From assembly GCF_001442805.1 (NCBI RefSeq), contig NZ_CP011131.1, positions 5,394,001 to 5,458,000 of the forward strand: a stretch of DNA of 64,000 nt, in the 5' to 3' direction. Position 1 is the stretch's first letter. Each line of letters opens with the position of its first letter. Below, in pieces: positions 61,044-64,000 of this stretch. The translations under genes and the position numbers were made by a program. Source of the DNA: Lysobacter gummosus (GTDB lineage: Bacteria; Pseudomonadota; Gammaproteobacteria; Xanthomonadales; Xanthomonadaceae). A model generated the notes under the pieces. It was not told where the DNA came from, did not search any database, and worked only from the letters and a program-made list of their open reading frames with translations.

Positions 61044-62404
61044 CCATGACCATGACGACGCAGCAGTACGCAAACCTCGCGCAGGACGCTTATCGTAGTC
61101 CAGACCTCAGTAAGTCTGAAGATAAGTATCCGGTTATAGATGGCGTGCGATACGCCATCCTGGCCCACGTCGATAAAGAGTCCGGATACCAAGGGACGGT
61201 CTATCAGCGGCTAGACACGAAAGAGATCATCGTCGCCCATCGTGGCAGCGAGTTCGACAATCAGCCTTTCGAGGATGGGCTGATTGCTGATGGCGGCATG
61301 GTCGCAAAGCGAGCAAATGCTCAGGCAGCTGATGCGCTTGAATTCACAAAATCCGCAATTGATATGGCCAAGGCCCATCAAGATCGTTTCGGAGGACCGG
61401 AACCCCAAGTCACGGTTACCGGCCACTCCCTAGGCGGCTGTCTCGCCCAGATCACTGCCGCGAAGCTAAATTTAAACGGCGAGACCTTCAATCCCTACGG
61501 CGCGGCCGATCTCGGCTACCGCATACCCGAGGGCGGAAATCAGATCGTCAACCACGTCATGGCCGGCGACGTAGTCAGCGCGGCGAGCAAGCACTTCGGA
61601 AAAGTGCAGATGTACGCCGAGCCCGTCGAGTTGAACGGAATGAAGGCGGCGGGCTACGACGACAACGGCAGTCAGTGGGACATCAGAAATCCGGTCAAGG
61701 CGGCTGTCACCGGGGGCGACTCTCATCGGATGCATCATTTCCTCGACACCGATGGCAACGGTCGGCCGGACCGATCGATACTCGCGCAACCGCAGGCGCG
61801 TGAACTCGCCGATAAGCATCGGCCCATGTTCGACAAATACAGAGGCGACATCGAAAGTATCCGAGGCGGGGTCTCTGTCGGTGCTTCTAGCCTGCGCGGT
61901 GTTCAGGGCGTGGCGGACGAGATCGGCAGGCTCCTTCCAGACAAGCCTGCGGAGAGTCCCTTCAAGGACGCGCACGGCTATTTACCGTCGGGCGGCGACC
62001 GTCCACATGATCCACGCCAGCCAGGACATCCCGATCACAAGATGCACGACACCATCAATTCAGGCGTGCAAGCGATCTACGCGCGGCAGGGCATGAGCTT
62101 CGACGAATCAGGTGATCGCACTGTCGCCGCCTCCCTTGCCAGCGCCAAGCAGAGCGGTCTGCAGCGCGCTGACCACGTAGTCCCAGGAAACGCAGCTAAA
62201 TCCGGCGTTGATATCTTTGTTGTCGAGGGCGATCTGCAAGACCCCGCCCATAAAAGGGTACAGGTCAACACTGCAGTAGCGGCGCAGATCCCGGTCGACG
62301 CGTCATTTCAGCAGGTCGGCGCTGTCAACAAGCGCCAGGGCGCAGTCGCTGTAGAAGAACCATCACAAGAACAGGCGCGCACGTCCGCACCGCGCACAGC
62401 CTAA
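61040..62404 (+). CDS. Type IV secretion lipase effector with XVIPCD-like C-terminus
   Basis: 454 residues without a signal peptide. Residues 1-240 are a lipase-type alpha/beta-hydrolase: nucleophile elbow TVTGHSLGG (Ser130), likely Asp177 in VMAGDVVS, and His232/233 in RMHHFLD. Residues from about 325 match the XVIPCD secretion signal: PGHPDHKMHDTINSGV, RADHVVPGNA, IFVVEGDLQDPAHKR and PVDASFQQ, ending in a Gln-rich tail. Such effectors are delivered into rival Gram-negative bacteria by the VirB/VirD4 system. The overlapping lipoprotein upstream is the probable immunity factor. Confidence 0.88.
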   Translation: MTMTMTTQQYANLAQDAYRSPDLSKSEDKYPVIDGVRYAILAHVDKESGYQGTVYQRLDTKEIIVAHRGSEFDNQPFEDGLIADGGMVAKRANAQAADALEFTKSAIDMAKAHQDRFGGPEPQVTVTGHSLGGCLAQITAAKLNLNGETFNPYGAADLGYRIPEGGNQIVNHVMAGDVVSAASKHFGKVQMYAEPVELNGMKAAGYDDNGSQWDIRNPVKAAVTGGDSHRMHHFLDTDGNGRPDRSILAQPQARELADKHRPMFDKYRGDIESIRGGVSVGASSLRGVQGVADEIGRLLPDKPAESPFKDAHGYLPSGGDRPHDPRQPGHPDHKMHDTINSGVQAIYARQGMSFDESGDRTVAASLASAKQSGLQRADHVVPGNAAKSGVDIFVVEGDLQDPAHKRVQVNTAVAAQIPVDASFQQVGAVNKRQGAVAVEEPSQEQARTSAPRTA

Positions 62405-62464
62405 CCGTTTCCTTCAATCCGACCTCAGCCGCACCGCCCCGACAGGGGCGGACAGGAGAGCTTT

Positions 62465-63124
62465 GTGTCCCGACTTGAGTCACCGGCGTATATGCGTCCC
62501 TTGCTGCCGAATTGGTTACGCCGGCTTTTTATTCCTGAGCCAAACAGAACCGCGCAGTACGCTGCTGGTCGTTACGAGGCTGCATTCGTTGCGGCTCAGG
62601 CGCGATCTATACTTTGGGGACTGCGTCCGCCCGCGATGGAGCCATTGCCAGTGCGGTATGCGTCGCCGAGCGCCATTGCGGCCGTTCGATGGCAGCTACA
62701 TCGCTCTATCGGCCACCTTAGCGAGGACGTTGTCGCGACGCAGCGCTTTGGCATCACTGCGGCGGTTCGAACGATGTTGGAGGCGGAATTGAAGGTGCCG
62801 CTGGCCTTTACGCTCGGCTACGTTCGTCAGAACGGGCAGCGGTTGTGTTACACGCCGATAGAGGGGCTTGAGCAGATGTTGCGTACCGGCATCGCGCAGG
62901 GAGCGCGCGTGAGCCTCCACGCTTGGCTCACCTTGCCGAGTCACGAAGTCATCGACCTTAGCTTCTGGGCATTGTTCCCGGACTCAAGTTGCGCGGAAGA
63001 GCGCGAGATGCGAAGTCTGTTTACTCACCCCGATCAGATGCTGGGACGGTCGTACTGCCCGCAGTGGATCGGTGACGGGTTCGTTCGTGGGATCGGCGTC
63101 CTGAAGGAGTACGAGGGATGGTGA
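62465..63124 (+). CDS. Hypothetical protein with possible transglutaminase-like motif
   Basis: 219 residues from a GTG with GGAGAGC just upstream. No signal or membrane helix. A segment SLHAWLTLPSHEVIDLSFW resembles the His...Asp portion of transglutaminase-like folds, but I cannot identify a partner Cys with confidence, so no activity is claimed. Its last bases overlap the next gene. Confidence 0.6.
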   Translation: MSRLESPAYMRPLLPNWLRRLFIPEPNRTAQYAAGRYEAAFVAAQARSILWGLRPPAMEPLPVRYASPSAIAAVRWQLHRSIGHLSEDVVATQRFGITAAVRTMLEAELKVPLAFTLGYVRQNGQRLCYTPIEGLEQMLRTGIAQGARVSLHAWLTLPSHEVIDLSFWALFPDSSCAEEREMRSLFTHPDQMLGRSYCPQWIGDGFVRGIGVLKEYEGW

Positions 63125-63453
63125 CCATGCCCTTTGTGATATTTCAAGTTGTCTACCGCGGTTCGTTGAACTGGCGCGTAGCAGTCGATGGCGTGGAGAA
63201 CTACGTGCCGTTCGCCACGCGTGAGGCATGCATAGCCGCCGCCACGGCGCGTGCGCGCCACCATCACCTGACCTATGGGGTAGCAGCCGAAGTATGGGCG
63301 CCACGAATCGGTGGAGAGAATGAATGCGTTGTGCGCTTCATGACACCCGACGACCTCGATGATCTGCTGCGGTGGTCTGATGCGAGCATCCAGATTAGGG
63401 ACGCTTGTGAGGATTACGTTCTGCAGTCTCCTACCCTGTGGCAGGCGCGATGA
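63118..63453 (+). CDS. Hypothetical protein, translationally coupled
   Basis: 111 residues. The ATG at 63118 lies inside the previous gene's end with GGAG upstream. The N-terminal half (VIFQVVYRGSLNWRVAVDGVENYVPFATREACIAAATARA) looks like a small alpha-beta domain of the DUF2188 kind, a weak resemblance. It overlaps the CsrA-like gene by four bases. Confidence 0.6.
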   Translation: MVTMPFVIFQVVYRGSLNWRVAVDGVENYVPFATREACIAAATARARHHHLTYGVAAEVWAPRIGGENECVVRFMTPDDLDDLLRWSDASIQIRDACEDYVLQSPTLWQAR

Positions 63454-63710
63454 TGCTGGTGCTATCGCGCGTTCCGGTGGAAGCACTTTTGATCGGCGAA
63501 GAGATCGAAGTCCGGGTACTGCGGGTGTTCCGCGGCGAGGTCCGCTTCGGCCTGACGGCGCCGCATCACGTTGCCATCCTGCGTTCGGAACTGCTCGATC
63601 GGCACGCCGATCACCCCTCACGTAATCCAAAGCACAAAAGTCTTCCGCCAGCCGACGAAGCCCTCCGTTGCAAAGCGGTAACTGCGGTGGAGGACTCTAC
63701 CCGCAAATGA
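63450..63710 (+). CDS. CsrA/RsmA-like RNA-binding regulator with C-terminal extension
   Basis: 86 residues. Residues 1-52 follow CsrA: MLVLSR start, ALLIGEEIEVRVLRVFRGEVRFGL and the APHHVAILRSELLDR helix. The usual GES in strand 1 is degenerate (VPVEALLIG). CsrA proteins bind GGA motifs in mRNA leaders and control translation. The extra 30 basic residues are unusual. Paralogues of this kind occur in mobile islands and secretion loci; it may regulate genes of this cluster. Confidence 0.75.
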   Translation: MMLVLSRVPVEALLIGEEIEVRVLRVFRGEVRFGLTAPHHVAILRSELLDRHADHPSRNPKHKSLPPADEALRCKAVTAVEDSTRK

Positions 63711-64000
63711 TTCTTCAGTGTATTCAGAAACTAGCTGATCTCACGGTTGGAGACCGTTGCATGTCACAATACTTGTAGGAAATTATCTCGGATAAGGCGT
63801 GGGAAGCGCTTGGTTCGCAATCGTTTCAGCTGCAACCGCTGATCGCCAAGGATGAACATGACAAGGACAGGGAATTCTTGGGCGCACGTGGCGCCACTAC
63901 TCCAACGGGACGCCGAACGCCCTCATGCGTCGGCGGTTTCCGCACCATCACAAACAACCGTCGCGCCTCCATACAAGGCGTGGCAATGCCTTGCACCGGT
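63711..64000 (+). other. Window end, no supported gene
   Basis: About 290 bases. Short frames are present; none carries a clear family signal. Confidence 0.4.

Noticed and set aside
63779..63960. Possible transposase relic at the right edge
   Set aside because: A short stretch (ISDKAWEALG) vaguely resembles an IS5-type start, but the rest has no supporting similarity.

Overview
This window looks like chromosomal DNA of a GC-rich gammaproteobacterium of the Xanthomonadaceae/Lysobacteraceae, most likely Lysobacter-like. Pointers are the FecI/FecR-coupled and STN-type TonB-dependent receptors, HAF-repeat and DUF11 secreted proteins, a PQQ locus with two membrane glucose dehydrogenases, and a type IV secretion effector carrying the C-terminal XVIPCD-type signal seen in Xanthomonas-like bacteria. 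The assignment is inference from protein character. I saw no rRNA, tRNA or CRISPR array.

Layout. 1-1.8 kb (minus): an overlapping cassette of a small protein, a membrane-anchored protein, an HTTM membrane protein and a DCC (DUF393) oxidoreductase cut by the window edge. 2.7-7.1 kb: secreted proteins (HAF repeats, a small Cys-rich protein, a lectin/DUF11 protein). 7.3-7.7 kb: IS3-family relic. 8.2-16.2 kb: two STN-type TonB receptors facing each other, the second with a FecR anti-sigma and an ECF sigma factor, and a Cas2-like gene with a stop between them. 16.8-17.4 kb: two small XRE regulators. 17.5-18.1 kb: pqqB relic split by a 308-bp MITE. 18.3-22.1 kb: cyoABCD. 22.5-22.9 kb: dead aquaporin. 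23.5-30.3 kb: tightly overlapping tolC-hlyD-ABC2-ABC2-pqqU operon. 30.3-37.1 kb: lipoprotein hydrolase, orphan cydB with a cydA stub, glucose dehydrogenase, MarC. 37.1-39.2 kb: dispersed repeats. 39.2-44.5 kb: pqqE, pqqD, pqqC, a dead pqqB, pqqA, and an intact pqqB displaced about 2 kb upstream. 44.8-49.5 kb: large autotransporter with a poly-G tract just upstream. 49.8-52.7 kb: broken second pqqA and a second glucose dehydrogenase. 53.0-55.3 kb: repeat copy, intact IS3-family element, another pqqB relic carrying a second copy of the MITE. 55.4-56.6 kb: XRE regulator coupled to a tiny pentapeptide-repeat protein, and a LuxR-type response regulator. 56.7-63.7 kb: palindromic operator-like sites, VirB5- and VirB6-like proteins, a DUF4189 protein, an immunity-like lipoprotein overlapping a lipase effector, two unknown proteins and a CsrA paralogue.

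How it fits together. The PQQ theme is strongest: cofactor synthesis (pqqA-E), uptake (a PqqU/YncD-like receptor) and use (two quinoprotein glucose dehydrogenases, feeding ubiquinol to cytochrome bo) all lie within 35 kb. Around them is a graveyard of pqqB, pqqA, cydA, aquaporin, transposase and Cas2-like relics. The right end is an antibacterial type IV secretion effector/immunity module with its own regulators.
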